Notes: generated by a model from the sequence alone, not told the origin. A stretch of DNA of 64,000 nt from an uncultured Clostridia bacterium (GCA_937896665.1 CALBNS010000019.1:1-64000); one strand, 5' to 3'. Shown: positions 17,749 to 26,153, numbered from the stretch's first letter. Made by a program: numbers and translations.

Positions 17749-18507
17749 TTATACAAAATTTTTGATAAAACTTGATCTATGTATCGGTGTCGGTCCCTGC
17801 TCCATCAATGCTCCAATATGTGATGCCGAGCCATAACCTTTATTGCTTGCAAACCCATATCCCGGAAACATCTTATCGTATTCTATCATAAGGCGGTCCC
17901 TTGTTACCTTTGCAACAATGCTGGCAGCTGCAATAGAAACACTCTTGGCATCACCTTTGATAATCGGAACCTGTTTCACATCCACTTCCGGTATGGTTAC
18001 AGCATCATTCAGAAGCAAATCCGGCTGGACTTTCAGATTCTGAATCGCCATTCGCATGGCTTCATAAGTTGCCTGCAAAATATTAATTTCGTCAATTCTC
18101 TCCGGCCCGGCATAACCTATTCCAACAGCAGTCGCCTTTTCCATAATTTTATCATACAATTCTTCTCTCTTCTTTTCCGATAGCTTTTTAGAGTCATTCA
18201 GATACAGAATCTCGCAATCTTTTGGTAAAATCACGGCTGCCGCCATAACAGGACCTGCAAGCGGTCCACGTCCCACTTCGTCAATACCACAAATATAAGA
18301 ATACTCTGCATATTTATGCTCATAGATACGCATTTCTTCCAGTCTTGCCCTCTCTTTATTCAGTTTTTCCTCCTGCTTCTTATACTTTGCAATCAGGCTG
18401 ACAACCGAAGCACGGTTGTCATTTGCATATTCTGCATACAACAACTGCAAAGTCTGATTGTCAGCCTGTTCAAATTCCATTTTAATCTCATATATTTTCT
18501 TACTCAT
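17749..18507 (-). CDS. rnhB: ribonuclease HII
   Basis: Removes ribonucleotides and RNA from RNA:DNA hybrids in replication and repair. The 252-residue protein has an N-terminal extension of about 70 charged residues, then the catalytic DEVGRGPLAGPV (about residues 76-87), YLNDSKKLSEKKRE, and the later aspartates in LLNDAV and KVTRDRLMIEYD. It overlaps the end of lepB by 8 bases. Confidence 0.95.
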   Translation of the reverse strand: MSKKIYEIKMEFEQADNQTLQLLYAEYANDNRASVVSLIAKYKKQEEKLNKERARLEEMRIYEHKYAEYSYICGIDEVGRGPLAGPVMAAAVILPKDCEILYLNDSKKLSEKKREELYDKIMEKATAVGIGYAGPERIDEINILQATYEAMRMAIQNLKVQPDLLLNDAVTIPEVDVKQVPIIKGDAKSVSIAAASIVAKVTRDRLMIEYDKMFPGYGFASNKGYGSASHIGALMEQGPTPIHRSSFIKNFV

Positions 18508-19171
18508 GTGAGATTACTCCTATACGTTTTAACGGCCAGATGCGCACCCATGCTCTTCCAAGCAAATCATCACGGTTGAGCACACCGACACTTGCATCAC
18601 GGCTGTCCGAACTCCTATTCCGGTTGTCTCCAAGCACAAAATACTCATCTTCTCCTAAGGTAATCGGGCTCTCTGCAATTCCCGAATCCGCCATTACCTC
18701 ACGTCCATAAGTTTCACCCAGAAGTTCTCCGTCAATATATACATATCCATCAACAATCTGTACTGTTTCTCCCGGAAGACCAATGATTCGCTTAATATAA
18801 TATGTATCCTCCTTATATTTAAACGGAAATACAACGATTTCATAACGCTTCGGCTCTCTGAAATGATATGACAATTTGTCGACAATCAAATGATCCTCAT
18901 TATATAATGTCGGCAACATGGACTCCCCGCTTACTCTTGTTCTCTGTCCTACGTAAGTAATAATCAGATAAGTTGCGCCAATAATGATAGCCAGATAAAG
19001 AAGCCACCCTATTAATTCATGAACAGCCGCCTCTGCCCGGCTTCTTTGTGCTACTTTTTCAGCCTTTGCCTGCGCTTTCTCGGCTTTTATTCGAGCTTTT
19101 CTCTTTTTCTTTTGTAAATATTCATATCGTTCCCTGTGCTTTTTCTTCATACTCGCCCTTCTTTCGCACAT
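18500..19171 (-). CDS. lepB: signal peptidase I (first copy)
   Basis: Membrane protease that removes signal peptides from exported proteins. The 223-residue protein has a highly basic N-terminal tail of about 45 residues, one membrane helix (LIGWLLYLAIIIGATYLIITYV), the catalytic Ser in SGESMLPTL, the catalytic Lys in YYIKRIIGLPGE, and the GDNRNRSSDSR box. Its ATG overlaps the rbgA stop (TAATG); a second start 21 bases in, behind AAGGGCGAG, is equally possible. A second signal peptidase gene lies on the other side of rbgA. Confidence 0.93.
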   Translation of the reverse strand: MCERRASMKKKHRERYEYLQKKKRKARIKAEKAQAKAEKVAQRSRAEAAVHELIGWLLYLAIIIGATYLIITYVGQRTRVSGESMLPTLYNEDHLIVDKLSYHFREPKRYEIVVFPFKYKEDTYYIKRIIGLPGETVQIVDGYVYIDGELLGETYGREVMADSGIAESPITLGEDEYFVLGDNRNRSSDSRDASVGVLNRDDLLGRAWVRIWPLKRIGVISHE

Positions 19172-20022
19172 TATTCAAAATCCCTTGGAAACTCCAACGT
19201 AATTCTTCCTAATTTTCCACTTCGGAAATCATCAATCAAAAGCATTGCTGCCTTGTTCGTATCATGCTCATTTCCTCGTACAAGACAATGCCTATTCTTT
19301 GCAATATTCAAAAGACACTCATATACGTCTTCTGTCTCTTCAATATTATACTTCTCTTTCAATACACCTGTATAGTTTTTTTTCAAAAAAAGAATTAATT
19401 CTGTTGCTAATTCTTCTATATTCAGAATCTCATCTTTGATAGAACCAATAAATGCAAGACGAAGCCCCACTGTCTGATCTTCAAACTTCGGCCACAGAAT
19501 TCCAGGTGTATCCAAAAGTTCCACATTCTTATTCAGACGAATCCACTGTTTTCCTTTCGTAACCCCCGGCTTATTTCCTGTTTTCGCACATGCCTTTCCG
19601 GCCAATGCATTAATAAACGTAGATTTTCCTACGTTTGGAATGCCAACTACCATTGCTCGCACCGGACGATTCAGAATTCCTCGTTTTCTATCACGTTCCA
19701 TCTTTTCCTTACAGGCTTCCTGAATAACACCCTGAATCGACTTAATGCCTCCGCCCTTCTTAGAATTTACTTTTACAACAGAAAATCCTTTTTGTCTGAA
19801 GTACTCAGCCCATGCATCATTCTGCTTTTCCTCAGCCAGATCTGATTTATTAAGCAGAACCAGCCGTGCTTTATTTTTTCCAAGTTCATCAATATCCGGA
19901 TTCCTGCTGCTGACCGGTATTCTCGCATCTACAAGCTCAATTACAAGATCAATTAATTTTATATTTTCCTGCATCATACGTTTTGCCTTCGTCATATGAC
20001 CAGGATACCATTGAAAATGCAT
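19171..20022 (-). CDS. rbgA: ribosome biogenesis GTPase YlqF/RbgA
   Basis: Circularly permuted GTPase needed for late assembly of the 50S ribosomal subunit in Firmicutes. In the 283-residue protein the G4 motif NKSDL (about residues 57-61) comes before G1 GIPNVGKST (about 124-132) and G3 DTPGILWP, which is the permuted order; it starts with the typical MHFQWYPGHMTKAKR. It lies between two signal peptidase genes with 9-base and 1-base junctions. Confidence 0.95.
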   Translation of the reverse strand: MHFQWYPGHMTKAKRMMQENIKLIDLVIELVDARIPVSSRNPDIDELGKNKARLVLLNKSDLAEEKQNDAWAEYFRQKGFSVVKVNSKKGGGIKSIQGVIQEACKEKMERDRKRGILNRPVRAMVVGIPNVGKSTFINALAGKACAKTGNKPGVTKGKQWIRLNKNVELLDTPGILWPKFEDQTVGLRLAFIGSIKDEILNIEELATELILFLKKNYTGVLKEKYNIEETEDVYECLLNIAKNRHCLVRGNEHDTNKAAMLLIDDFRSGKLGRITLEFPRDFE

Positions 20023-20031
20023 ATTATCCTC

Positions 20032-20604
20032 CTATTTTACAAAACCAAAATTCTTTCTCGGTGAAATTACAAACCAGACCTTTCCTTCAATCTCAGAACG
20101 TTTCACATTCCCAATCTCTGCCATACGGCTGTCCTCACCGTTCTCTCTATTATCTCCCAAGACAAAATATTCATCATTTTTAAGTACCAGAGGTTCCTCT
20201 AAAACCCCAACTTCATTAATCTCCGATGTCTGATACTCTTCCTCTATCTTCTTTCCATCTATATAAATCTTACCATCTTTTATCTCAACTGTATCACCCG
20301 GTGTTCCAATTACACGTCTGATATAATAATAAGAATTTTCATTTCCATTCGGTTTAAATGCCACGACATCCCCTCGTTTCGGACTACTCATATTATACAC
20401 AATACGGTTAATTAAGGTGATATCCCCATTCTGTAGTTTCGGCTTCATAGAGTCCCCGATGGTACTGACACGCTGACCAAAATACCATACACACACGAAT
20501 GCAATCAGACAAACGACCGCTATCTGAAATGTCCATGTAACAATTCCACGAATCAAGTCATAATTCACTTTTCTTCTCTCTCTTCGAAATGATAATTCAC
20601 TCAT
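20032..20604 (-). CDS. lepB: signal peptidase I (second copy)
   Basis: Signal peptide-cleaving membrane protease. The 190-residue protein has one N-terminal membrane helix (GIVTWTFQIAVVCLIAFVCV), catalytic Ser in IGDSMKPKL, catalytic Lys in YYIRRVIGTPGD (an Arg-Arg reading; the usual Lys is Arg here by eye), and GDNRENGEDSR. The Met at 20604 follows AGGAG; a longer reading would run into the rplS terminator and is rejected. It should be checked whether the general-base lysine is truly replaced. Confidence 0.9.
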   Translation of the reverse strand: MSELSFRRERRKVNYDLIRGIVTWTFQIAVVCLIAFVCVWYFGQRVSTIGDSMKPKLQNGDITLINRIVYNMSSPKRGDVVAFKPNGNENSYYYIRRVIGTPGDTVEIKDGKIYIDGKKIEEEYQTSEINEVGVLEEPLVLKNDEYFVLGDNRENGEDSRMAEIGNVKRSEIEGKVWFVISPRKNFGFVK

Positions 20605-20621
20605 GAATACTCCTAAATTTT

Positions 20622-20660
20622 GATAAGAAAAGGGACAACATACGTTATGTACTTGTCCCT
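20622..20660 (-). terminator. terminator after rplS
   Basis: On the minus strand AGGGACAA and TTGTCCCT form an 8-bp stem with a partly paired loop, followed by TTTTCTT. It separates rplS from the downstream signal peptidase gene, where it may only partly stop transcription. Confidence 0.7.
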
Positions 20661-20670
20661 CTCTCATTTA

Positions 20671-21018
20671 CTATTTTACTAATTCTTTAACTTTAGCTCT
20701 CTTACCAACACGTCCTCTTAAGTAGTTAAGTTTCGCTCTTCTTACTTTACCTCTGCGGATAACTTCTACTTTTTCAACGTTTGGTGAGTGTAATGGCCAA
20801 GTCTTTTCAACACCGATTCCGTTAGAATTCTTTCTAACTGTAAATGTTTCTCTTGTGCTTCCACCTTGTTTCTTAAGCACAATACCTTCGAAAACCTGGA
20901 TTCTTTCACGGTTACCTTCTTTAATTTTACCGTAAACTCTTACAGTATCACCTACGTTAAATGCTGGTACTTCAGCTTTTAACTGTTCTGCTTCAATTTT
21001 TTTAATGATATCGTTCAT
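20671..21018 (-). CDS. rplS: 50S ribosomal protein L19
   Basis: Large-subunit protein at the 30S-50S interface. The 115-residue sequence matches the family, with GDTVRVYGKIKEG, RIQVFEGIVLKKQGG and RGKVRRAKLNYLRGR. It follows trmD after a 100-base gap that may hold an L19 leader. The ATG has AAGGAGG at good spacing. Confidence 0.97.
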   Translation of the reverse strand: MNDIIKKIEAEQLKAEVPAFNVGDTVRVYGKIKEGNRERIQVFEGIVLKKQGGSTRETFTVRKNSNGIGVEKTWPLHSPNVEKVEVIRRGKVRRAKLNYLRGRVGKRAKVKELVK

Positions 21019-21034
21019 CTGTGTGACCTCCTTA

Positions 21035-21085
21035 TATTTTGGACGTTCTTAATACACATTTTGTATCAGAGGACCATCTCTTTCT
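21035..21085 (-). promoter_or_regulatory. candidate ribosomal L19 leader
   Basis: The gap before rplS holds, on the minus strand, GATGGTCCTCTG, a small GATACA/TGTATT hairpin and AACGTCC close to the ribosome site. Autoregulatory L19 leaders occur at this place in Firmicutes and I recall a similar conserved core, but the match was not tested against a covariance model. Confidence 0.35.
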
Positions 21086-21118
21086 TCTCACAACCTAAAT
21101 CATCTTACCACATTTACC

Positions 21119-21850
21119 CTACATAGGCAAGTGTTTTTTTGCCAATTCTTTTTCTTTTTGACTCAGTTCTGCTTTTTTCAGCAAATCCGGCCTTCGCTGT
21201 GCTGTTCTTATAATAGACTGCTCACGGCGCCATTTTTCAATATTGGCGTGATGCCCTGACAAAAGAATCTCCGGCACTTTCTTTCCATGCCACTCTTCCG
21301 GTCTTGTATACTGTGGATATTCCAACAAGTTATCCTGAAAGCTTTCAAATTCTGCCGACACGTCATTGTGAAGAACCCCCGGCACCAGCCTTGAAACTGC
21401 ATCAATCATGACCATGGCAGGAAGTTCCCCTCCTGTCAGAACATAATCTCCGATTGATACATAATCGGTTACAATCTCTTCCAGAACACGTTCATCAATC
21501 CCTTCATAATGCCCGCATAAAAATACAAGTTCGTCTTCTTTTGCGAACTCCTCCGCCATCTCCTGTGAGAAAGTTCTGCCCTGCGGCGAAAGATAAATTA
21601 CTCTAGGCTTCGCTTTTGTCTTCTCTAATACTGCTTCATATGCACCATATACAGGTCCTGCCTGCATCAGCATTCCCGCACCGCCGCCATACGTGTAATC
21701 ATCTACTCTGTTATGTTTATTTTCCGCATAATCGCGTATGTCAATTGCCTCTATGGATAAAAGTCCCTTATTTACTGCCCGTCCAATAATACTCGTGCTA
21801 AGCCCATTCATTACCATATCCGGAAACAATGTTAATATATGAAAATTCAT
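21119..21850 (-). CDS. trmD: tRNA (guanine-N1)-methyltransferase
   Basis: Methylates G37 of tRNAs, which prevents frameshifting. The 243-residue protein starts MNFHILTLFPDM and shows the SPOUT knot motifs YLSPQGRTF, LCGHYEGIDERV (about residues 111-122) and SIGDYVLTGGELPA (about 131-144). It lies 4 bases after rimM in the usual rpsP-rimM-trmD-rplS order. Confidence 0.97.
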   Translation of the reverse strand: MNFHILTLFPDMVMNGLSTSIIGRAVNKGLLSIEAIDIRDYAENKHNRVDDYTYGGGAGMLMQAGPVYGAYEAVLEKTKAKPRVIYLSPQGRTFSQEMAEEFAKEDELVFLCGHYEGIDERVLEEIVTDYVSIGDYVLTGGELPAMVMIDAVSRLVPGVLHNDVSAEFESFQDNLLEYPQYTRPEEWHGKKVPEILLSGHHANIEKWRREQSIIRTAQRRPDLLKKAELSQKEKELAKKHLPM

Positions 21851-21854
21851 ACGT

Positions 21855-22361
21855 TTATACCAGCCCTTCCATCAAATGTATCGTCATTTTTCCTTTCTCG
21901 ATATCCACATCCAGAATGCATTGTTTTATGGCCGGAACCAGCACCTCCCCATGTTGGAGACTGTCAATTATATATACGTCATTCGCACCCGTTTCTAGCA
22001 CATCTTTCAGTTTTCCGAACTCTTCTCCGTCCTCTGTAAAAACGGTAAGCCCAATCATATCCGCAATAAAGTATTCATCCTTTCGCAAACGTACTGCGTG
22101 TTCTCTTGTTACCAGGAGGCTTTTGCCTTTATATTTTTCTATGTCATTGATATTATCAATACCCTTAAATTTCAAAATCACAAACTGTTTAAAGAACTTA
22201 ACCCCTTCAATCTCCAAAGTTCTATGTTCTCTTCCAGTATCCAAGACTACTTCTTTTAACTTTTTAAAACGCTTCACTTCATCCGTTGTAGGAAATACCT
22301 TCACTTCACCTCTTACGCCATGTGTGGACGAAATTACACCGACCTGCAATAATTGTTCCAT
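21855..22361 (-). CDS. rimM: ribosome maturation factor RimM
   Basis: Helps 30S subunit assembly, binding S19. The 168-residue protein starts at 22361 behind AAGGAG; it has an N-terminal RimM barrel (VGVISSTHGVRGEVKVFP, about residues 7-24) and a C-terminal PRC-like barrel (EYFIADMIGLTVF). An upstream Met reading lacks a ribosome site. Confidence 0.95.
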   Translation of the reverse strand: MEQLLQVGVISSTHGVRGEVKVFPTTDEVKRFKKLKEVVLDTGREHRTLEIEGVKFFKQFVILKFKGIDNINDIEKYKGKSLLVTREHAVRLRKDEYFIADMIGLTVFTEDGEEFGKLKDVLETGANDVYIIDSLQHGEVLVPAIKQCILDVDIEKGKMTIHLMEGLV

Positions 22362-22381
22362 ATATACTCCTTGTATAAATA

Positions 22382-22409
22382 TAGACATCGCGCATTTACG
22401 CGATGTCTA
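22382..22409 (-). repeat. intercistronic hairpin over the khpA stop codon
   Basis: Perfect 11-base arms (22382-22392 and 22399-22409) with a 6-base loop. The upstream arm codes for the last residues of KhpA and the stop codon falls in the loop. No clear T-run follows, so an RNA processing, stabilising or coupling role before rimM is more likely than termination. Confidence 0.6.
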
Positions 22410-22623
22410 CGACTACTTTCTTGTCTTCCTTGACTGCTGCTGCCTTAACTACAGCACGGATTGCTTTTGCAATTCTTCCTTGTTTACCGATTACTTTGCC
22501 CATGTCAGACTCTGCCACACGCACTTCAAGAACAATTGTCTTGCCCTCTACTTTCTCAGTAATAACAACTTCGTCTGGATGATCTACTAATGCTTTTGTA
22601 ATTACTTCAACTAATGCTTTCAT
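22396..22623 (-). CDS. khpA: KH-domain RNA-binding protein KhpA (YlqC)
   Basis: Small single-KH RNA-binding protein; in pneumococcus KhpA pairs with KhpB/EloR and affects cell elongation. The 75-residue protein has the KH GxxG loop in GKQGRIAKAIR near residues 41-51. Start at 22623 behind GGAGG. It lies between rpsP and rimM as in most Firmicutes. Confidence 0.93.
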   Translation of the reverse strand: MKALVEVITKALVDHPDEVVITEKVEGKTIVLEVRVAESDMGKVIGKQGRIAKAIRAVVKAAAVKEDKKVVVDIA

Positions 22624-22649
22624 TACACGCACCTCCATCTGACAGCTGA

Positions 22650-22895
22650 TTATTTTTCAATACCAGCTAATTTGAAAATCTTTCCAACTGTTTCTGTTGG
22701 TTGTGCTCCGTTGTTTAACCATTTTTTAGCTGCTTCTTCATCAACTTTGAATAAGCTTGGTTTTTGATTTGGATCATAGATACCGATTTCTTCGATAAAT
22801 TTTCCATCTCTTGGAGATCTTGAATCTGCTACAACGATTCTATAGAAAGGAGCTTTCTTTTGTCCCATTCTTTTTAATCTGATTTTTACTGCCAT
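22650..22895 (-). CDS. rpsP: 30S ribosomal protein S16
   Basis: Small-subunit assembly protein. The 81-residue protein begins MAVKIRLKRMGQKKAPFYR and includes VADSRSPRDGKFIEEIG, the family signature. The ATG at 22895 follows AGAGGTG. It lies 45 bases after ffh. Confidence 0.97.
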   Translation of the reverse strand: MAVKIRLKRMGQKKAPFYRIVVADSRSPRDGKFIEEIGIYDPNQKPSLFKVDEEAAKKWLNNGAQPTETVGKIFKLAGIEK

Positions 22896-22940
22896 TTCTT
22901 TCACCTCTTCTTATACTTTCTTTAATTTTTTATCTATGTG

Positions 22941-24290
22941 TTAAAAAGGAAGCTTGAACCTGCCTTTTTTACCACCCATGCCACCCATCATTCCAGGAAG
23001 CTGCTTCATCATCTTTCGCATCTGCTCAAACTGCTTTACCATGCGGTTTACCTCGCCGATATCCACACCGGCACCCATTGCGATTCTGCGTTTCCTTGAT
23101 GGATTCAAAAGTTCCGGATTACGGCGTTCTTCCGGCGTCATGGAATAGATAATTGACTCAATCCGGGCCATCTTTCTCTCACCCTCATCTGTATCAATAT
23201 CCTTCATCCTTGCCCCGCCAAGTCCCGGCATCATGCTCATGATATTCGCAAGTCCGCCCATCTTTTTCATCTGTTTCGTGCTTTCCAGATAATCCTCAAA
23301 ATCAAATTGGGCTTTTTTCAGCTTGCGTGTCATCTCTTTGGCTTTTTCTTTGTCAATCTCTTCTCCTGCTTTTTCAATCAGACTTAAGACATCTCCCATT
23401 CCCAAAATACGGGAAGCCATTCTATCTGGATAAAACTGTTCCAAATCGGATAGTTTTTCACCCATACCTACATAAAAAATAGGTCTTCCGGTCACTGCTT
23501 TAATAGAAAGTGCAGCACCACCCCTTGTATCACCGTCAAGCTTTGTGACAATGACACCGTCGATACCAATCTTTTCATTGAAAGTGCCTGCCACATTTAC
23601 TGCATCCTGACCAGTCATCGCATCTACAACTAAAATCGTCTGATGTACCGTCACAGTTTCTTTAATCTCCTGCAGTTCTGCCATCATGTCTTCATCAACA
23701 TGAAGCCGACCCGCTGTATCTAAAATCACTAAATTATTGCCATTCTTTGCCGCATGCTCCATCGCAGCTTTTGCAATGTTCGCCGGCTTATGACTGTCTC
23801 CCATTGAAAAGACTTCCACACCCTGCTTTTCACCGTTAATCTGCAATTGCTTAATTGCAGCCGGACGGTAAACGTCACACGCAACCAATAATGGCTTCTT
23901 TCCTTTTAACTTAAACTTTCCGGCAATCTTAGCAGTCGTTGTCGTCTTACCGGCACCCTGAAGACCCGCCATCATAATAACGGTCGTTGCCTGCCCCGGC
24001 TCAAGTTTAATCTCTGTTGTCTCCGAACCCATAAGTTTAATCAGTTCTTCATTTACAATCTTAATTACCATCTGTCCCGGATTCAATCCGTTCATGACAT
24101 CCTGTCCGATTGCACGTTCCTGAACATCTTTTACAAATCCCTTTACAACCTTAAAATTAACATCTGCTTCTAAGAGAGCCATCTTTACTTCTTTCAGTGC
24201 CGCTTTTACATCACTTTCTGTCAAACGGCCTTTACTTCGAAGATTCTTAAACACGTTCTGAAGTTTTTCTGATAAACTATCAAATGCCAT
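22941..24290 (-). CDS. ffh: signal recognition particle protein Ffh
   Basis: GTPase and signal-sequence binding subunit of SRP, which targets membrane proteins to the translocon together with 4.5S RNA and FtsY. The 449-residue protein has an N helical domain, the G domain with GLQGAGKTTTTAKIA (about residues 109-123), DTAGRLHVDE and TKLDGDTRGG, and a methionine-rich M domain ending in MMKQLPGMMGGMGGKKGR. It begins one base after the ylxM stop. Confidence 0.97.
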   Translation of the reverse strand: MAFDSLSEKLQNVFKNLRSKGRLTESDVKAALKEVKMALLEADVNFKVVKGFVKDVQERAIGQDVMNGLNPGQMVIKIVNEELIKLMGSETTEIKLEPGQATTVIMMAGLQGAGKTTTTAKIAGKFKLKGKKPLLVACDVYRPAAIKQLQINGEKQGVEVFSMGDSHKPANIAKAAMEHAAKNGNNLVILDTAGRLHVDEDMMAELQEIKETVTVHQTILVVDAMTGQDAVNVAGTFNEKIGIDGVIVTKLDGDTRGGAALSIKAVTGRPIFYVGMGEKLSDLEQFYPDRMASRILGMGDVLSLIEKAGEEIDKEKAKEMTRKLKKAQFDFEDYLESTKQMKKMGGLANIMSMMPGLGGARMKDIDTDEGERKMARIESIIYSMTPEERRNPELLNPSRKRRIAMGAGVDIGEVNRMVKQFEQMRKMMKQLPGMMGGMGGKKGRFKLPF

Positions 24291-24291
24291 G

Positions 24292-24642
24292 CTACAACTC
24301 CTCTATAATTTCTCCCGATATCTTTCTGATATCCTGTATCAACTGATATTCCTTGATATTGTCTGCTTCCTCACTGTCAAGTAGCTCATTCATCCGGTGA
24401 ACCTTTTCTTTAATCGTTACAAACCGCTCTACCAGATGCAGTTTTTCTTCATAATTCTCTAAAATCTTATTGCACCGCTTTATTAAATCATGCACGCCTT
24501 GTCTGCTGATTCCCGCATCCTGAGCGATCTCGCTCAACGATAAATCCTCTAATACAAATTGCTCGTATATTTCTTTCTGATGACTCGTAAGCAGTTCACC
24601 ATAAAAATCATATAATAATGCCTGTTCTAAGATTTCATCCAT
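24292..24642 (-). CDS. ylxM: YlxM family DNA-binding/SRP-associated protein (UPF0122)
   Basis: 116-residue helix-turn-helix protein resembling region 4 of sigma factors. YLLLYDFYGELLT-type opening (LLYDFYGELLTSHQ) and the HTH LSLSEIAQDAGISRQGVHDLIKR (about residues 36-58) are typical. The homologous streptococcal protein stimulates SRP GTPase activity. Start at 24642 behind AGAGGTG; the longer reading runs back into the promoter. First gene of the ffh cluster. Confidence 0.93.
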   Translation of the reverse strand: MDEILEQALLYDFYGELLTSHQKEIYEQFVLEDLSLSEIAQDAGISRQGVHDLIKRCNKILENYEEKLHLVERFVTIKEKVHRMNELLDSEEADNIKEYQLIQDIRKISGEIIEEL

Positions 24643-24658
24643 TTTTATCACCTCTGCT

Positions 24659-24687
24659 ATAATATACGATTTCCTATGGGGTGTCAA
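24659..24687 (-). promoter_or_regulatory. sigma-A promoter of the ylxM-ffh operon
   Basis: Perfect TTGACA (24687-24682) and TATTAT (24664-24659) with a 17-base spacer on the minus strand. The leader is only about ten bases. The -35 box is half of a 7-base inverted repeat (TGTCAAG/CTTGACA, 24682-24703), which could be an operator or chance. Confidence 0.82.
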
Positions 24688-24720
24688 GTGCTTTTTCTTG
24701 ACAAATATTTTTATTTTGAT

Positions 24721-25632
24721 TTATGCGAGCAGCGCTTCTACATTCAACATCCCCCATCCCTGCTGATTCTGGTGCATTCCCAAATCACTGCTTGTTTCCC
24801 GCAGACGCAGTTTCACTTCTATATTACGCATATCAGGATATTTTGACAAAAGGTCTGCAATGGCACCCGACACAACTGGTGTTGCCATGGATGTACCACT
24901 CTTAATAACATATGGTTTCTCCCTTTGCATTACGTACTTTGCATTGCAGGATGCAATACGACTTCCCGGCGCAACAACATCCGGCTTGCAGACGCATTCT
25001 TCCGTCGGACCTCTCCCGGAATAATTCACCTTACGCCCTCCTCCGACGACCACAGAATACTGATCATCCGAAGAACCGACTGTGATAACCTTTCTGCTGA
25101 TTCCGGGGACAGTGATGCTTCCTTCCATGGGACCGAGATTACCCGCCGCAACAACTACAACCAGTCCGGCATCCCACAAACTTTCTACACTTTGAACTAG
25201 TCTCGCTTCCTCGTTTTGACGAAAATGCGCCGGCATTCCTACTGATATATTTACAATGCGGATTTGATATCGTTTTTTATTGTGTAGGATCCACTTCACA
25301 GCCTGTATTACTTCCTCTACACTGCCATTCCCCTTACTGTCCAACACCTTTAAGACTACCAGATTGCACTCCGGTGCAATACCTGCATATTCACCTTTGG
25401 AAGCACTTCCACGTCCTCCAATCACTCCACACACATGTGTGCCATGTCCGTTATCATCATACAAAATATCCTGTCCATTGACAAAATCCTGGAATGCAAG
25501 CACTTTATTTCTAAAATCAGGATGTGGGGCAAGACCAGTGTCTAATACTGCTACAGTAATTCCTGCTCCAAGATAATGGTTATCTATAATATCTTTACAC
25601 CAATAATGAATATTCTGCTTAACCCGTTTCAT
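24721..25632 (-). CDS. subtilisin-like serine protease (S8)
   Basis: 303-residue protease with the catalytic triad in order: Asp in VLDTGLAPHPDF, His in GHGTHVCGVIGG, Ser in SGTSMATPVVSG. No signal peptide or propeptide is visible, so it is probably intracellular or released without Sec, like the ISP group. An ATG at 25632 behind AAGGA is preferred over a TTG further upstream. It is divergent from the Cys-rich repeat gene. Target unknown; some clostridial S8 enzymes act in spores. Confidence 0.9.
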   Translation of the reverse strand: MKRVKQNIHYWCKDIIDNHYLGAGITVAVLDTGLAPHPDFRNKVLAFQDFVNGQDILYDDNGHGTHVCGVIGGRGSASKGEYAGIAPECNLVVLKVLDSKGNGSVEEVIQAVKWILHNKKRYQIRIVNISVGMPAHFRQNEEARLVQSVESLWDAGLVVVVAAGNLGPMEGSITVPGISRKVITVGSSDDQYSVVVGGGRKVNYSGRGPTEECVCKPDVVAPGSRIASCNAKYVMQREKPYVIKSGTSMATPVVSGAIADLLSKYPDMRNIEVKLRLRETSSDLGMHQNQQGWGMLNVEALLA

Positions 25633-25780
25633 ATATGCAAAGTCCTTTTTGTTTAGAATATTCTTTTGCAAATATATAGGTGACTAAAAAAGAATTCATT
25701 TTTTCTTTGAAATCCTTCGCACACTGCCAAGCATGATAACATATTATGCGAGTGTAAAGTAAATCAATGGAGGCTTATTT

Positions 25781-26044
25781 ATGAGCGACTTAAGTGCGAC
25801 AAATTGTGGATGTGGATGTGAAAGAAACGAAAGAAGCTTTAATAACAATAATAATTCATGCCTTTGGATTATCTTAATTCTTTTATTCTCCTGTGGCGGA
25901 TGCGGCAACGGATGTGGATTCGGACGCAACGACGGTGGAGGTGACAGCTGTATCTGGATTATCTTAATTCTTTTATTCTGCTGTGGCAATGGATGTGGAT
26001 TAGGACGTAACGACAGCTTCGGCTTCGGAGATGGCTGCTGCTAA
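25781..26044 (+). CDS. small cysteine/glycine-rich repeat protein (chorion-like high-Cys type)
   Basis: 87-residue protein made of an internal duplication: two units of the pattern SCxWIILILLF followed by Cys/Gly-rich CGNGCGxGRND, 30 residues apart. Between hydrophobic cores the protein holds a dozen cysteines. Such proteins are often labelled chorion class high-cysteine proteins in Lachnospiraceae; the silkmoth name is only compositional. GGAGG precedes the ATG. A surface or spore-coat role is a guess. The two units share a 25-base identical stretch, so the duplication is recent or kept uniform. Confidence 0.75.
   Translation: MSDLSATNCGCGCERNERSFNNNNNSCLWIILILLFSCGGCGNGCGFGRNDGGGDSCIWIILILLFCCGNGCGLGRNDSFGFGDGCC
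25865..25979 (+). repeat. 90-bp tandem unit within the Cys-rich gene
   Basis: Identical 25-base stretches at 25865-25889 and 25955-25979 mark a 90-base (30-codon) unit, with the regions around them also similar. The unit could expand or contract by slippage in frame. Confidence 0.85.
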
Positions 26045-26065
26045 TTTACAATATCTTAGCTTAAT

Positions 26066-26122
26066 GACACACAATGTGGGGCTGCTGCAAGAGATTGCAG
26101 CGGCCCTAGTGTCGTGTTTTCT
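26066..26122 (+). terminator. terminator after the Cys-rich gene
   Basis: Long hairpin: outer GACAC/GTGTC and inner GGGCTGCTGCAA/TTGCAGCGGCCC with loop GAGA, followed by GTGTTTTCTT on the plus strand, 22 bases after the stop codon. Confidence 0.8.
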
Positions 26123-26153
26123 TATTCTGTTTCCATATTGTTTATGCATGAAT

